Shown here: positions 47,182-58,158 of the stretch, one piece after another
Layout of the letters: each line of letters opens with the position of its first letter
Position numbering within the stretch: position 1 is the stretch's first letter
DNA from: Cylicocyclus nassatus
Lineage: Eukaryota > Nematoda > Chromadorea > Rhabditida > Strongylidae
DNA: 64,000 nt
Reading direction: 5' to 3'
Assembly: GCA_958299035.1 (NCBI GenBank)
Contig: CATQJL010000001.1
Location: 105,099,661 to 105,163,660 of the forward strand
The notes under the pieces: model-generated
Databases searched by the model: none
Told to the model about the DNA's origin: nothing
What the model saw: the letters and a program-made list of their open reading frames with translations, nothing else
Made by a program: the position numbers and the translations under genes

Positions 47182-48038
47182 TGTACAATCTGCCCCAATC
47201 GGGATCAGGCCGAACTGTTTGCTAGATTTGCGCGCACGCTGCGCTACTAATTTGCGCTCATATGCACACTGTCGTAGAGGGTGAAGAGACGGAAGAAAGA
47301 GCAGGGAAGCAGTCCATAGGCGTAAGGACTAAGGCATACCTCGCACGATCCGGCTAAATCGCGACGTTCGACGACATGGCAGTTTGTCAGATGTCTCCAC
47401 ACTTATCGTGCACGGTCTTACAACACATGGACGCGTAGTTTCTGCAATTTTTTGCAAACCGATCAAACCCTGCCTTGACAAAGAGCTCCGACGACCAATT
47501 ATGAACAGTCGTTCCGGTACCAAATCGCGCAGCGACAAGAATCGCGTGAAATTATGAGCGCTCAAATGGGGAAGTTGTCAAGTATTCTGTAGCGCATCTT
47601 TCACGAAAAACATTTCAAGAATTAGTTAGTTTTTTGGTGAATGTGCTGCTTTTCTGTACTTAGATACTCTTAATTAGATAATCAAGCGCCCTCAGGCTGC
47701 CTTCCAACGAATTATGTCATGCTTAAACGATTATAAATCGTTCTTAGTCGTTTGGCGGATAATAAACAACCAATTGAAATCAAATTTGTATGAACGGTAT
47801 TCCCTCACACTTAGCATAATTCCTTCGTCATTTCCTAACTGAATCTGCTCTAATCAACGTTTCAAGATGAGTCTGATCATATAAAGCTTATTCAAAATGG
47901 CTGAGTTGAGTTCTGACCATTTCCCGTTTGTCAGCTACGGTCCGGTACGATTACCAAACAGGAAAATAGTTCTAAAACCAAAATGTTACCAGATGTTACC
48001 TGAATGTTACCTGAACTTGAGTGTAGAGCAGAATCAGC
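47182..48038. other. No gene recognised
   Basis: Includes a direct-repeat block (47855-47940, 'gagtctgatcatataaagctt', 'gagttctgaccNttccc') that recurs diverged at 49835-49905. No coding domain. Confidence 0.4.
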
Positions 48039-48506
48039 TAACAAGGGAGGTGTTTTCGGTCGAAGTGGCCTTTTCAAATGAAATTGATACTACCATAAAG
48101 AGCATCAAACGCTGATCCCAAATCTGTCTTCGTTATCTGCCGAGCTCCTCTAGACGTCGAGTTATGAATATTTTCTTAATGCGAAAAATAAACGCATAAT
48201 CTAAGTAAAATAAAATTTTACGGTCTTCTCAGCGCTCAAATAGAGCAGTGTTAAGTATGAATGCTTTGGATAAAAGATGTTGTTTAGATAAAGTGCTTTG
48301 ATAATCAATATTGGACCATTTGAGCAATTCTGATGAATATTGTCCTAAGTATGCATTTAATTTCTCAACTCAAAAAACGCTCATAACTCGACGTCTAGGG
48401 GCGCTCGGCAGATAGCGAAGACAGATTTGGAATCAGCGTTTGATGCTCTTTACAGTCGTATCAATTTTATTTGAAAAGGCCACTTCAACCGAAAACTCCC
48501 TTGTAA
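48039..48506. repeat. Foldback element of the tRNA-headed family, copy D (no tRNA part)
   Basis: Arms 48039-48190 and 48360-48506 pair: ACAAGGGAG, 'tggccttttcaaatgaaattgat', 'agagcatcaaacgctgat', 'agctcggcagata'. The end and subterminal words match copies A-C, but no A or B box is visible in the ~170-bp centre, so the tRNA cassette is optional in this family. Confidence 0.75.
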
Positions 48507-49125
48507 GAAATGATGGAGAAATTATGCGACTGTGAGGAAAAAATACCGTTCATACAAATTTTTCCAGTTCCATACTTTGTTGTTGTTTCCCACAGAGCAT
48601 GTACACCAGATTTAGAGCCCTGTCGTTTCTTATGCGTCGCAAACGAGCCATTCTTCAGAGCTCAGCAGTGAAAATCCAGAAAGCCTGCCAGACCCTTCTT
48701 CACATAATGTTTCCATATTTCGTAGTCTGTTACCTCCCTTTTCCGTTTATATACCAAATTTGGTGTCATATCGTTATCTGTGCAGTGTAAACGCGTCACT
48801 TCTTGAGTTTCTGGTGTAAAGAGATCGGTTTTGATAGGAGTGCCTTGAGAAAAATTGTGTACAGTCGGTTTCATCCCGGATTAGTCGGAACATCCCACTT
48901 GGAGCAGCATGTGCACATCGCTGGAGCTTCGCGAGCGTGTAGCGCTGGCATTTTGCCAAGCAAAGACTGAGGAGAATAAAGAGACAGACCTGGGTTTTCA
49001 GCACGATATGCTACCGTAGCTGTGAAACAGTGCGAGTCGGTGCGAGGAGGACGCCTGCCAATTCAATTTTCGCTTAAAGCGGGTAGAAACGTGCAAGTCA
49101 GTCGTGTAAATTTTGTTAAGGGATA
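48507..49125. other. No gene recognised
   Basis: No domain-bearing frame; no clear repeat. Confidence 0.4.
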
Positions 49126-49310
49126 CGTATAGCCGATTCGTTGACCGCACGGACTGGACATCACTGTGGAGCACGCACCGCGAGGTAAAACGCTTGGCCC
49201 AATACAAATTCGTCACTGTACAAGTCCTGCTCCTTCAACATTTCAGCCGCGCCGCGTGGTCCGCAGCGTTTGAGCAGTCCGTGCGGTCAACGAATCGTCG
49301 ATATGTGCAT
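49126..49310. mobile_element. MITE-like inverted repeat (CGATTCGTTGACCGCACGG arms)
   Basis: 49134-49156 (CGATTCGTTGACCGCACGGA) is perfectly inverted at 49275-49297; shorter flanking pairings extend both arms (atacgtatagc / cgatatgtgcat). Confidence 0.7.
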
Positions 49311-49975
49311 GTGAATGGGTATTTTCAATAGCCCTTCGCTTTTTCCTCAAAAACAATTTCGATTTTCTGCTAATCGTAAGCGAGGCGCATTCGCAAGTCT
49401 TTCTACGATTTCAGATGATTGCAGTACATATTTAAAAAAAAAGTGTGTCATTGGTTACACAATTCGTTCAGAGACGGGGCCGGCAGCTCAAAGACAGTGT
49501 CTTGGCAAAGTATGCTCTTCGCATTCACTTTCTAGAGTCTTCTCATCATGCAAAAACCTTGTATTGCTTTGCAGCGCAAGAAATTGGCGAAAATAAGCTC
49601 TTCTCGAAGCCCTTCATGTCCTCATTCGCTGCAAAATGCGTGTAAATGGGCAAGTCCAAAAAACTTCCAAAGTGGATTTTAGGCAGCGGTCATATCTCGC
49701 GCGATTTTGGTCGCTGCGCGAGTCGGCATTACTACGATGGCTCATAATTCGTCATAAGCATATTCTCGGTGAGCAAGATTCGACACACAATAAGTAATTG
49801 TTTGGCAGGTAATATGCACACATTTCAGATCAGCATTTTAAAGCGAGTCCGATGATATACAGCTTCTTTAAAATGTCTGGGTCAAATTCTGACCGTTCCC
49901 TTGTGAATCCATTATTTAGTTGCCTATAGCGGGAACAGGCTGAGTTGTTGGCGTGGAATCGCGCGACCGCGTCCA
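49311..49975. other. No gene; remnant of ATTATGAGC-type MITE near 49675-49760
   Basis: 'gctcataattcgtcat' at about 49740 and 'cgcgcgattttggtcgctgcgcga' at 49700 echo the words at 47510-47560 ('cgcgcagcgacaagaatcgcg', 'attatgagcgctc'), suggesting a broken element. Confidence 0.4.
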
Positions 49976-51166
49976 CATACATTTACCGGCTGGTGACCGG
50001 GCGACGAAGACCTTCCGGCCAAAGGCTGCGCCACGTTTTGGGGCGGAGCCTAAAACCGGCTGAGGAAAACTGAGCAGATCAGAGCTACGTAAGCATCTGT
50101 TTTGAATGTCTTTGTCACCATACTAATGTTTTCCATGAACATGTTTCAGAGTTTGGAGTGAATCTAGTTTGCAAATTATATGCGTGCTTCAGCCTATTGT
50201 TGATTATAGATTATCTGCTTATTTATGTGCTCCGGAAAAATTCTGCTCTATGAAATAATTGTTCTTCAAACATCATAACGTCTAATGGATAATTGCTTAG
50301 AGAATAAGTGGTTATACATGGTAACGAAAGTCCGCTTACTGAATTGTTTCATGCTTACGTCAACAGGTGAGCAAAATTTGTAATTCTTGTGCAAAGACTT
50401 GTTTATTTTGTTCAGAGATGGAAATGATGACGAATGTAATGTTAGAATAGTCACTATGTACTACATGTGTTGGAAATCTGCTACGTATGGATAACAACAT
50501 GATGAACATAATGATAGTAGCAGTGGCGGTCCAAGGATTTCGGACAGGGGGGAGGACGACAAAAATTTCTGAGTGAAGGTGCGAAGCGTTAGCCAAGCAC
50601 TCCGAAAAAAATTTTTGGGAGTGCGTAACTTTGGGTCTCCCCCTCCCCTCGAACCGCCACTGGATTGTAGTTATAGCACAATGCTATTGGAAGCTATTGG
50701 CTTCTCACCCATATTTTGAGGTTTCCATATTTGTAGGTACACAGGGCATCATACTTTTACGTGAGATAAGTATTATGGAATACAAAAGAGGAGAGTCCGC
50801 TTTTTGGTGTTGAGCTCAAACCTAATGGGGATCGTCGTCTTTATATAGTGCATTGATGATACATATGCCATGTAGTTATGTTGATCACACTTGTTTTTTC
50901 TGGTCTATGCTTATTCGGTGAGAACTGAATGAAATATTGCAAAGCATTTCTTGTCACATTGTATGTGACAAAAAAATAAAGTGAGCCAGAAACTGATGAT
51001 AACGCTAGCCTCAATAACGGCTCGCTATGCTGTAGCTGATTCCGGCTGGCGTTCTCGCCATTTTCGCGCCGTGATCGGCTGGCGTGCAGCCGGCGGCCGG
51101 CTCGGCCGGAACTGAGATGTTGCGTCAGCCTGTCATCGCCCGGTCACCAGCCGGTGGATGTATCTG
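49976..51166. repeat. Inverted-repeat pair bounding 1.2 kb, with nested hAT-like MITE
   Basis: 'tacatttaccggctggtgaccgggcga' at about 49978-50005 recurs inverted as 'tcgcccggtcaccagccggtggatgta' at 51138-51164. Inside, GC-rich arms with 'ccggc' words give way to an AT-rich centre. No coding domain is recognised. Confidence 0.7.
50521..50662. mobile_element. hAT-like MITE with CAGTGGCGG ends
   Basis: CAGTGGCGGTCCAAGGATTT at the left, AACCGCCACTG at the right; G-run/C-run pairs inside (ggacagggggga / ccccctcccc). The flanks gatagtag and gattgtag match at 7 of 8 bases, the 8-bp target duplication expected for the hAT superfamily. The CAGTGGCGG terminus is typical of this group. Confidence 0.85.
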
Positions 51167-51730
51167 AGCAGCGTTAGGGGTTGACTGTGTATGTAATACA
51201 TGCCAGGAAGTTCGACCATACATCACCGCTATTATTGTGCTATCAGTGTTAACAATGACCTATCCCCAGTATTACCCTGTTACCACACCTTCGTTCATGG
51301 CAGCCGTCATTGCCGTGGTCGGTCCCGCCTTCAATAAATGAATGAAAAGCCTTGCAGTGTAATCTCTCATTGCGAATCCTTAACTAATAAACTAGTTCGC
51401 CTCTTGACATGAGGAACCGGCGGAATCGCAGTCGAAAAAATGTTGCACTAAGACCGAACATTCATTCAAAGCGAAGTACCGCCAACATTGGAAAGCAGCT
51501 ACATTAAACAAAGACATTAACAACAGTGGTAACAGCGGCAACAAGGGAGGCAACACCGGAGATAGTGTAATCTTTGTCCGAATTTAAGGAACGAGAAGAA
51601 CAGTCAGGTCCTTTGATGGCAGATTTGACGTAGACCATGGCTGCAAGAGCGCCACGCAGCTTTGGTGACTTCTTTGATGGCTTACCAGTTTTATGGTTGA
51701 GCCAAAGAATGTACTGGCTAACCAGTCTCA
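51167..51730. other. No gene recognised
   Basis: A 75-codon minus frame at 51504-51731 is Lys/Ser/Ala-rich but shows no family signature. Confidence 0.35.
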
Positions 51731-52282
51731 AAATCAGCGTCCGGGCAAAATTTCGAACAAAATTTTTCTGGCTAACCTGGGTTTATTCTTCCCGTTGATT
51801 TCGAAAATGCAGCTTGCAGAGTACGAAAGAAAATGTCGGCAATGGGCTATTCCAGAAGCAGTTTATCTTGAACATGGGCCCTTGCCGCCGAGGTTGAAAC
51901 GCAGAGTCGTGTCCTACGTCTTGACTGTGTGCGACATGCGTAGGCTGCTGCATGAAAGACGCAGAAGCAGTATTAGATAAGAGGCGCGAACGCTGCGCGA
52001 GCATATATGTTCATCGTTGTGAATCCTGCACCTCATGCGCGCTGCGACTAATAAAACAGCGTTCGCGCCCAAGGATAATGCGCCTTTCTCATGCAGCAGC
52101 CTATATGTACTCTGGCTATCGATTGACAGGGCGAGCAGGTCTCTGGAGCGTTCCGGTCGCCCTTCTAAAGCGGTTTTCTCGCTTTAGAGACGAAGTGGTG
52201 CAATGCCATTTGAGCAAGAACTTTATGAAGACGGGAGCTCCTTACGCTACAATCTCATATCTGCCCGGACGCTGCCTTTGAA
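51731..52282. mobile_element. TTAA-type MITE, degenerate copy 5
   Basis: 'cagcgtccgggcaaaatttcg' at the left (first bases of the terminus altered to aaaat) and 'tgcccggacgctgccttt' at the right. The terminal 20 bp match copy 2 at 36065-36525; the interior is different again. Confidence 0.75.
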
Positions 52283-53689
52283 ATATAGTCCAAAGTGCAG
52301 TTTGTTGACTCCTTTGTGTTTATACAGTACAAGTAAACTATGAAAGCTTTACTGAGACACCAACATGCGCTCTTTCAAAGAGCGGTAGAAAGCTGCTCCT
52401 AATAGGCGGAGCAAAGTATGAAGATGATATCAATACAATCATGCCTATGACCTCAAGGCTCACAAACTCGCGACTTGAATCTTTTCATCTTTGGGGTCAT
52501 TGGGCCTCCCCAGCATTTCGGCTAGGCGGAGGGTTATGGTTATTATACCTGGGCCAGTGGACCCGCCTTATAAGCTGTCGGTTTGCTTTTAAGAGTAATG
52601 TAAACATCGTTCCGCTGACAACGAGGGGGCATGGGTCCCATCTCCTTGGAGTTATAAGTTGTGGAGTTATGAGTATCGATGCCTATCAATGCCTACATTT
52701 GTATACATATCTATTAGCCTATCAACATATTCGATGCAAGCTGTTTCATTCTTCTTACATTAGTCCCTCTAGGATTAGACTTGGATTGACATGATGATGT
52801 CTGCATTCGTTTACGTTTCCTGTTCATTCCGCTGTATTACTAACTTGATGTGTTTTATGGAACGCCTTGAGCGTACAAAAGAAAATGAAAAATAAAAGGC
52901 TACATGTGAGTCTATGCGAAGAAGTAATTGATAAGATTGTGAGAGGTGCCGTTCTATTCGGCATACCCGTTTGGGACGGGGGACGGTCATGAGCCACGAT
53001 TGGCGCGAATTTTTCGCGAAGTGACGCCGCAACGTACTTCAACCCTTACAACATTAGCACTCCTGGCGCAGTCCTCCTTATAGCATTAAGTCATGCATCT
53101 GCCCCCACCCTCATCCCTATTTTTGCCGCTAGGAACCTATATTGGCGGAAAGTTTTGGAGGCCCAAGATTTGAACGCGGCGTGTGCGGAAGAGCGGCCGC
53201 CGCTCGCGGCGTACCTCCTGACGTGCAGCCGTTACAAGTTCCCACAAGCACTTGTACAATTTTTCGATCAACTGCTTTCTTGGAGACAAACTAACCCTAT
53301 CCATTGAGGTGGCGTAACATAGTTGCTCAAAGTGCGGATCGCTCCAGATCGGATCCACAGTCAAACGGAACACAGGTAGCGAAAGGCGCAAACGGTCGCG
53401 ACAGGACGAAAGCGGTTTTAAGCAACGTGACACGACTTATGCGGTCGCTTACGCTATGCACACTGACTGTGTCCGGTCGAAAACGAAGATATCCGGATAC
53501 GATTATGAATAACTATGTTGTCACATGCCACACTGCTGTAAAGCCGGTGGTTACCGATCTGTGAGGGTCAATAGAGTTGTATGAATACTTTGCATCTAAA
53601 GTTCTTAGCAAGCAAATACCCAGAAGCATTCCGTTGATAGTGATACTGCATCTCTGTTTCCTCAGTAAAGTGCACGACCTAACCTTGCT
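52283..53689. other. No gene recognised
   Basis: Several frames of 60-120 codons are open, including 53137-53433 on the minus strand, but none shows conserved motifs, signal sequence or phase-compatible exons. No clear repeat. Confidence 0.35.
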
Positions 53690-53850
53690 ATTAGGGACCG
53701 TCCATAGCTTGCCGGCGACGGCTGCAGAGGTTGCCGAGGTTACTGGGTTTGCCGCCTAGAGAGTGCATAACACAAGGAGACCACTATTAGGTGCTGCAAC
53801 GATCGGCAACCTCGGCAACCGCTGTCGGCAACCTATGGCCAGTCCCTTAG
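53690..53850. mobile_element. MITE with TTAGGGAC..GTCCCTTA ends
   Basis: TTAGGGACCGTCCATAGCTTGCCG at the left pairs with CGGCAACCTATGGCCAGTCCCTTA at the right, about 60-bp arms containing 'gaggttgccga' repeats. Confidence 0.82.
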
Positions 53851-54316
53851 TGTCATTATGTGCGACACCGATGCTATAATGCTAAAAGTTGCTCGTTAAA
53901 ACGTTCGGCGCACCTTGGCAATTTGTGTTCGGAGATACTGCTCGTATGGCCGTCGGAATCCCTGTGATTCGCGCGATCACTGTGATTTTTGTCGAAACCA
54001 CTTGATCAGATTGCATAACATTGAGTAACATTGAACACCACGCGTTCTTATGCGACGTCTCCCACCTCCTGTTGATGCTGGTGTTGAAAGGGACCTTGTC
54101 TACATCAGAGGGCTTAGACTTAGTCCATCTTTCCCTTCAATTCTCTTTGCCCATTTCTCTATCTTTCTATTGCAAAATAGAACTACCATTTTGAATACAC
54201 TTTGATACCACTACACTTTCAGGCAAGAGTCATGCTATCTCCTTGTTACCTGTGGTAGCCACCCCTGTGATATCTGCAGTTTCTAATAGAAGAGTGGGCC
54301 ACACTACGCGGCTGCG

Positions 54317-54362
54317 ACGTACGCAACGCCCTCATATCTTTGCGGGCGTCGCGTACGTCCGT
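54317..54362. repeat. GC-rich hairpin
   Basis: 'gcgacgtacgcaacgccc' and 'gggcgtcgcgtacgtc' form an imperfect 17-bp stem around a 12-nt loop. Confidence 0.7.
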
Positions 54363-54543
54363 ACCCGCTTAGTCTGGTCATATTTCAAAGATTAATTACA
54401 TCAATTTCTGCCTTCTTAGTCTTAACGGAACACTTTGCAAGGGTATTTCTCTAAGGTTACTGATTAGGGAACGGCCAGAGGTTGCGTCTCTCTCCCGCGT
54501 GCTCTCTGAACATTACATAGCCTAAATCAGGTCCCGAAGCCCA

Positions 54544-54680
54544 CTCGTACCTATAGTAGCAAATGGCTGCGAAGAGGGCGCCCATGACCTAGTACAAATT
54601 GGGCTTTCGCGCGGGACTCTAGTCGAAACGCGCACACCCCATAGCAGTTGAAGCGCGCACACCCCATAGCATTTAGAGTG
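54544..54680. mobile_element. Short repeat, second copy inverted at 58049-58158
   Basis: 'cgtacctatagtNNNaatggctgNgaaga' through 'gcgcacaccccata' matches 58049-58158 in reverse complement, including the 'cgggactctNgtcga' block. The two copies flank 3.5 kb of other repeats. Confidence 0.75.
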
Positions 54681-55264
54681 AGTAAGTGACGCTGGAGGAA
54701 AACAACTCCTTCATCTAGCAGAATCATGAGAGTACTATGCAGCTCAACCCCAAGCGCAGCTACATGTACACTACAGTTCAATCTCTCAAATTTGAGCTAG
54801 ATACATTGTGAACGTATTGTCATTTTTGATTAGGCTAGGCATCTGCTCACTGAGTTTAAAAGGGTAGGCTACTAGGGATAATGGGCCGCTAGTATTGTTT
54901 GCTTTGTAGTGTTTTGTTGTTCTTGCTTGTAGTGTTTCTTGTCGTGTTGTAAAATGTTGACCTTTTTCCATTCATTGGTAGCTATGTAGATCTTTATTTG
55001 GTAGATTCATGTATGTTTGCCTCGGCGATCAGCGAGTGCGCGAAATGCGCGCCAAAATCTACTATTTCGCGATGGCTCCGCCCGATTTCTCAATCATTGC
55101 CTCACTCCCTGCTTCCAGCCTTATCGCGTGCTGCCTTTGCTCATAGCCTCTTCGTTATTTTTTTTGTAGTTTCTTGCTGCATATTTGTGTCGTTGTGTTT
55201 ATTTTTCTTTTGTAAGTGTTGAGTGTTGTGGCCTTTTTCTTCTGACAAAAGGCTTGTTGCATAC

Positions 55265-55755
55265 TGTGGTCTAGTTAGTCAGAACTGCGGTGAAGAGCCG
55301 CGTCGGGTATCTAGACGAAAACAAATTTGTTTTGCTTTTGCACTTTTTCCGCCACTTGGGGACCGAGCCGGTGACTAGACCACAGCGGAAGCGTCAGCGA
55401 CTTCCGCAATAAGGAGAGTAAGAGCAGCGGTTACACCCTGCTCAGATTTAACAGGGGCACTCACAGTCCCCACCTTTTGAGAAAAGCGGCGATTACACCT
55501 CGCTAGAATTTTGAGAACCTTTGTCAAGAATTAGAGCGGCGGCTACGCCCTGTTTGGAAAAGTTGAATCAAACTTGGGGCATTACAGTCCCCAAAAATTT
55601 TGAATTGTCAAGGCGGCGGTTACACCCCGCTAGATTTTATGAGTCTTTTGAGGATTGTAGCGGCGGCTAGCCCCGCTTGTCAAAGTACCAATCGAATTGG
55701 GGCACTTACAGTCCCCAAAAACTTCAAAGCTTTAGAGCAGCGGTTACACCCTGCT
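55265..55755 (+). repeat. Array of hairpins with covarying stems
   Basis: A 10-bp inverted pair TGTGGTCTAG (55265-55274)/CTAGACCACA (55375-55384) is followed by GCGGAAG..CTTCCGC (55385-55407). Then come repeats of an AGCRG..ACACCC..CYGCT hairpin (55423, 55485, 55535, 55613, 55659, 55736) and of GGGGCAY..ACAGTCCCC (55454, 55576, 55699), with a period near 124 bp. Stem changes are compensated (AGCAG/CTGCT, AGCGG/CCGCT). Confidence 0.75.
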
Positions 55756-55856
55756 TTATCGATTACTATCGATTGAATCAGACTCATACGCGCGCCTACG
55801 GCCGCAGCAAACGAGCAAAAGGGCTACCTTGAAAGGATGATAGGATTTATAGGATA

Positions 55857-56153
55857 TTAGCTGGCAAACCCGGCTCCGCCCGGCCCTGTCATTATTATAT
55901 TCGTAATCAGCATGCTCGATTACCCCCCTGTGCCAACTCCCAGCCCCGTAGCTCAAATTTTGCAAAAAATCGATAAAATCGATATCGATCGATAACGAAA
56001 AGTAGCCTATGACACGCTCCCTGCCCCGAAGTATATGTGTGCCAAGTTTGGTCCAAATCGGTTCAGAAATAAAAATTTCTATTCCGCACAAACGTACAGA
56101 CATACAGACAGACATACAGACATACAGACAGACATTCAGCTTTATATATAAGA
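55857..56153 (-). mobile_element. Helitron-like element 3
   Basis: Reverse complement of the 22522-23037 family: starts (minus) TCTTATATATAAAGCTGAATG with TCTG/TATG repeats, ATCGATTTTATCGATTTTTTG and 'cgagcatgctgatta' blocks, and ends with CGGAGCCGGGTTTGCCAGCTAA. It is shorter (297 bp) and inserted in the long-TIR element. Confidence 0.7.
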
Positions 56154-56649
56154 ATAGGATTTATATCGGCTGGCAATTCCGAGAACTGATATTACTGTGT
56201 TTTGTAGACATTAACTCGTATCCTATCGCGTACTGTCGCAGAAGTCTACAATTTTTCATTCTTTTACATTGCAGAAAATGATGAATCCCGATGAAGAGCA
56301 AAGTGTCAGCCAGGGTAATGAAAAGGAGCAAAGGCAGCACGCGATAAGGCTGGAAGTAGGGAGGCAATGATTGAGAAATCGCGCGGAGCCATCACGAGAT
56401 CAATAGATTTTGGCGCGCATTTCGCGCACTCGCTGATCACCGAGGCAAACATATACATGAATCTACCAAAAAGATCTACCAATGAACTGAAAAGGTCAAC
56501 ATTTCACAACACGACAACAAAACACTACAAGCAAGAACAACAACAGTACAAAGCAAACGATACTAGCGGCCCATTATCCTTAGTAGCCTACCCTTTCAAA
56601 CTCAGTGAGCAGATGCCTAGCCTAATCAAAAATGACAATACGTTCACAA

Positions 56650-57740
56650 CATACTACTACTGGAGGTTTTCTGACTAGTAGGCTTACCAATGTGATCAAG
56701 TTAGTTGGCGTATGGATGTTGTTGTTGAGGCAGCGACAGCAGGTTTATGAAGAAGGATATGGCAACAAACCTCTCTTAACTTTCTTCTTCGTTTACGTAA
56801 GCCTTTTTATAAAGCTTTTTTTGTTGGCAAGCCTTTCTCGAGCATATCTTTGATTCTTGATGCTCGACATTTGGGAAGCTTCAAATGAACAGACGATTCC
56901 TTGGCTTTAACGTTTGCTGTTTTTCAAAGTTACTGGAACCTGTCCTTTTTTGAAGCGTGCTTGCCTGTAGTTTTGATAATTGAATCGAATGTTATCTGCA
57001 TGCTTGCGTGTTTTAGAAAATAACTGCCATATTCCATGTTCTCAGACTAAAATCCTGACTTCCTCTGTAAGAAAAGTGCAGGACATAGAAGACAGACCTT
57101 TTTACTACAATACGCCGCTTATGGAAAACCTTCAAATCATTAGACTGAAGAGTAGTTTTGTTATGCGACTATAGGAAGCACTCTTCTTGACTGCGTCACA
57201 ATAAAGCAATCGTGGAAACAGATGAAGAAGTAAAGGGGCAAAAAGCAGAAACCACGCATCCAACTCTCACAGACAACATCAGGACTTATGCCTCTGGAGC
57301 TTCTCACCTGTTCATAAATCTATGAATGAAAGCTATTATAATGCCATTGAGAGACCAGATATTGACGTAATAACGCTCTATCTAAGATGGATGTCGGCAC
57401 CGAAACTGATGCAATTATTGCCGCGAATGAAGACTCAAACTCAAAGACACGAACTTAAAAAACAAATCAACAATAGACCAAATCAACTTCATAATTCCTC
57501 TTTTGATAAACTGAATCTGCAGCTCATTTTTCGTGATTGCCTGGGAGCAGAACACATTGTTTGTCAAGGGCTACCTCCAGTTTATGCACGACCAAACTCA
57601 TCCCTTTTTATGCTAACAAAAAGTTCCTGGTCAACGGGGTTAAGAAACGTCGATCTGAGGAATTCCAACAAAGGGCACTTGTTTTTGGTGATCCTTCCGC
57701 GAAAAAGGAGTTGTTTTCTTCAGCGTTGTTACTTCGCGAT
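56650..57740. other. No recognised gene; open frame of 184 codons at 57322-57876
   Basis: The frame 57322-57876 ends inside a MITE (57741 on). An overlapping frame at 57537-57746 (FYANKKFLVNG..KKRRSEEF..) also looks protein-like. Neither shows a family motif, splice context or upstream promoter. It may be a decayed coding fragment or chance. Confidence 0.35.
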
Positions 57741-58030
57741 GGGTAGAGGACCATATGTCGCCGAAAAAAGGCGGTTCCCGCGGCCATTTGAGACAAATAC
57801 GCACCCTTGTATATGCGCGGACATTCGTTCCTGCAGGAAATCCGTGAGGGACTCTTCCACATTCGGCGACGTATAGTCCTCCACCGGGTGGAGGACTACA
57901 TGTCGCCAAATTTCGAAGAATCCCGCGCGGATTGCCTGCAGGAACGCATGTCCGCGCATGTACAAGGGCGATTATTTGTCGCAAATGACCGCGAGGTCCG
58001 CCCTTTTTCGGCGACGTATAGTCCCCTACC
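57741..58030. mobile_element. Head-to-head dimer of the GGACTATATGTCGCC MITE
   Basis: Unit 1 (57741-57885) and unit 2 (57886-58030) are inverted relative to each other, abutting at CCTCCACCGGGTGGAGG. Each resembles 12573-12720, so the pair forms a large palindrome. Confidence 0.85.
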
Positions 58031-58158
58031 CTCCTCCACCCCTTCGCGATGAAGGTTATGGGGTGTGCGCGCTTAATCGACAGGAGTCCCGTGCGGAAGA
58101 GCAATTTGCATTGGATCATTGGGCGCGCTCTTCACAGCCATTGTAACTATAGGTACGA

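Larger units (their letters stand above)
54806..56649. mobile_element. 1.84-kb element with ~330-bp terminal inverted repeats
   Basis: Arms 54806-55142 and 56326-56649 are inverted copies with roughly 90% identity ('ttgtgaacgtattgtcattt', 'aggctaggcatctgctcactg', 'gcgcgaaatgcgcgccaaaa'). The centre holds a hairpin array (55265-55755) and a Helitron-like insertion (55857-56153). No open frame over about 120 codons or any transposase motif. The coding-like frames in the arms are not conserved between the two arms. Confidence 0.85.

Noticed and set aside
55400..55760. Possible CRISPR-like or coding tandem array
   Set aside because: Repeats are hairpins of unequal spacing in a eukaryotic transposon, spacers are themselves repeated, and no cas-type gene exists.
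57322..57876. 184-codon open frame, the longest outside the recognised genes except the ABC exon
   Set aside because: Its last third is MITE sequence and the rest has no domain, splice or promoter support. It is kept only as an uncertain note in the spacer entry.
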